Origin: Oscillospiraceae bacterium
GTDB taxonomy: Bacteria; Bacillota; Clostridia; Oscillospirales; Acutalibacteraceae
Reading direction: 5' to 3'
DNA: 16,175 bases
Assembly (NCBI GenBank): GCA_028706415.1
Contig: JAQWBK010000031.1
Span: 1-16,175 of the forward strand
This document shows positions 15,633-16,175 of the stretch, one piece after another. Within the stretch, counting starts at the first letter, position 1, and each line of letters begins with the position of its first letter. The position numbers were made by a program, and so were the translations under genes. Below the pieces are notes generated by a model. The model did not search any database and was not told the origin of the DNA. It saw nothing but the letters and a program-made list of their open reading frames with translations.

Positions 15633-15738
15633 ATACTAATCTCAAATAAAAGGATCGATAAAATTGTCGCTCAAGACGCGTTCTTCTTCAAAGAACGAAT
15701 CACTCCATTTTATCGGCTTTTATTATTGAAATTAGTAT
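15633..15738 (+). repeat. Repeat family C, copy 2: 106-bp inverted-repeat element
   Basis: It begins ATACTAATCTCAAATAAAA and ends with the near-complement ATTATTGAAATTAGTAT. It is the same length as copy 1 (10908-11013), lies in the opposite orientation, and has 5 substitutions by eye. The interior includes the same GTCGCTCAAG and TCACTCCATTTTATCGGC blocks. With copy 1 it brackets the mannosidase and LacI-type genes. Confidence 0.92.
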
Positions 15739-15740
15739 AA

Positions 15741-15789
15741 ATTAAATGATACTGCTATCAGCTTTGGGCTGGTAGGAGTATCATTTAAT
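15741..15789 (+). terminator. Long hairpin after the LacI-type gene, possible terminator or repeat
   Basis: A 21-base arm (15741-15761) pairs with 15769-15789 with one G-T wobble and one mismatch across the loop CTTTGGG; the outer bases are ATTAAATGATACT. There is no good T tract on the 3' side, so termination is uncertain. It directly abuts C copy 2 and could be another mobile-repeat end. Confidence 0.5.
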
Positions 15790-15834
15790 GCTTCTCAAAG
15801 AAGAACAGAGCATTCTACATGCGTGCCACCGGTG

Positions 15835-15996
15835 TTATACTAATCCCTATTTAAAGTCATTCTGTCTTTGCGGTTTGTTTTTCGTCTGTCTGCGTTATCC
15901 TCCTTGCCGGGCACCAGCCCGCCTGCGTCGTCTGCCTTATCATACAAAAAACATCCTCGCAAATTATAGAACGTTTTTAATAAGCGTCTAGTACAA
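15835..15996 (-). repeat. Repeat family B, copy 2 (diverged, inverted)
   Basis: On the minus strand it shares with 7563-7724 the blocks AATTTGCGAGGATGTTTTT, AAGGC, GCGGGCTG, GCCC, AACGC and ACCGCAAAGA, in the same order and at the same spacing, so the cores align without gaps. The end at 15835 reads TTATACTAATCCCTATTTAAA, a drifted form of the B/C terminal sequence. Sequence identity is clearly lower than between the two C copies, implying an older insertion. Confidence 0.7.
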
Positions 15997-16103
15997 GCTT
16001 GAAAAAACCCAAGCTTTTGGTACCGAATATCATATAATCTTACAAAAAATCTTACGAGAAAAAGCAATTGTAAAATTAAGTTAACAATATCGTACAAACA
16101 CCC

Positions 16104-16132
16104 TTGACAAAAATCTGGGGTGCGTTTATAAT
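16104..16132 (+). promoter_or_regulatory. Perfect consensus sigma-A promoter for a gene beyond the right edge
   Basis: TTGACA (16104-16109) and TATAAT (16127-16132) are separated by exactly 17 bases. Transcription would start near 16139 and leave the window. An inverted repeat GTTTA / TAAAC (16124-16128, 16134-16138) straddles the -10, the usual place for a repressor site. No start codon with a ribosome binding site is seen before 16175. Confidence 0.85.
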
Positions 16133-16175
16133 GTAAACAAGCTGCAGCCAAATAATAATGACGATATTTAGTTAT

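Noticed and set aside
15788..16151. Open frames on both strands across 15788-15991 and 15840-16151
   Set aside because: Both are translations of the decayed B element and have no recognisable motif or ribosome binding site.

Overview
The window looks like a chromosomal segment from a low-to-moderate GC Gram-positive anaerobe of the Clostridia (Bacillota). This rests on a perfect CIRCE operator in front of groES-groEL, a long-form ribosome hibernation factor, a class I (Fe-S) fumarase alpha subunit, strong AAGGAG-type ribosome binding sites and consensus sigma-A promoters. I cannot name the genus from the sequence; an Oscillospirales-like member is a guess.

Layout. Positions 1-1062 hold the tail of an amidohydrolase and a fumarase alpha subunit reading right. 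Positions 1369-1911 are hpf, with an extended -10 promoter and a 5'-UTR inverted repeat. Copies of one short repeat family (A) lie directly after the fumarase and hpf stop codons. Positions 2125-5333 carry a predicted lipoprotein, a THUMP/RlmL-type RNA methyltransferase and a YegS/DgkB-type lipid kinase. Positions 5408-7529 are the heat-shock unit: promoter, CIRCE, groES, groEL and a 19-bp-stem terminator. A second repeat family (B) follows, and its right end supplies the stop codon of a leftward asnB (7721-9565). After an AT-rich 545-bp spacer come a consensus promoter, a stand-alone bacterial sugar transferase (10111-10788) and its terminator. The right third is a GH38 alpha-mannosidase (11314-14436) and a LacI-family regulator (14567-15601). 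Two 106-bp copies of a third repeat family (C), in opposite orientation and about 95% identical by eye, bracket this pair. The window ends with a decayed B copy and a perfect consensus promoter whose gene lies beyond the edge.

How the genes work together. groES-groEL is a true operon under HrcA/CIRCE control. The lipoprotein, methyltransferase and lipid kinase are closely spaced and may be co-transcribed, but share no evident pathway. The mannosidase and LacI regulator form a plausible small glycan-use module, although no transporter is present. The other genes are housekeeping singletons separated by terminators and repeats.

The most unusual content is between the genes: three families of short, transposase-less inverted-repeat elements, two of which share a terminal sequence, plus a structured stretch at 11023-11166 resembling the end of an IS200/IS605-type element. 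I see no CRISPR array, tRNA, rRNA, complete insertion sequence or defence system. No wholly new system is evident; the inverted C copies around the mannosidase module are the best lead.
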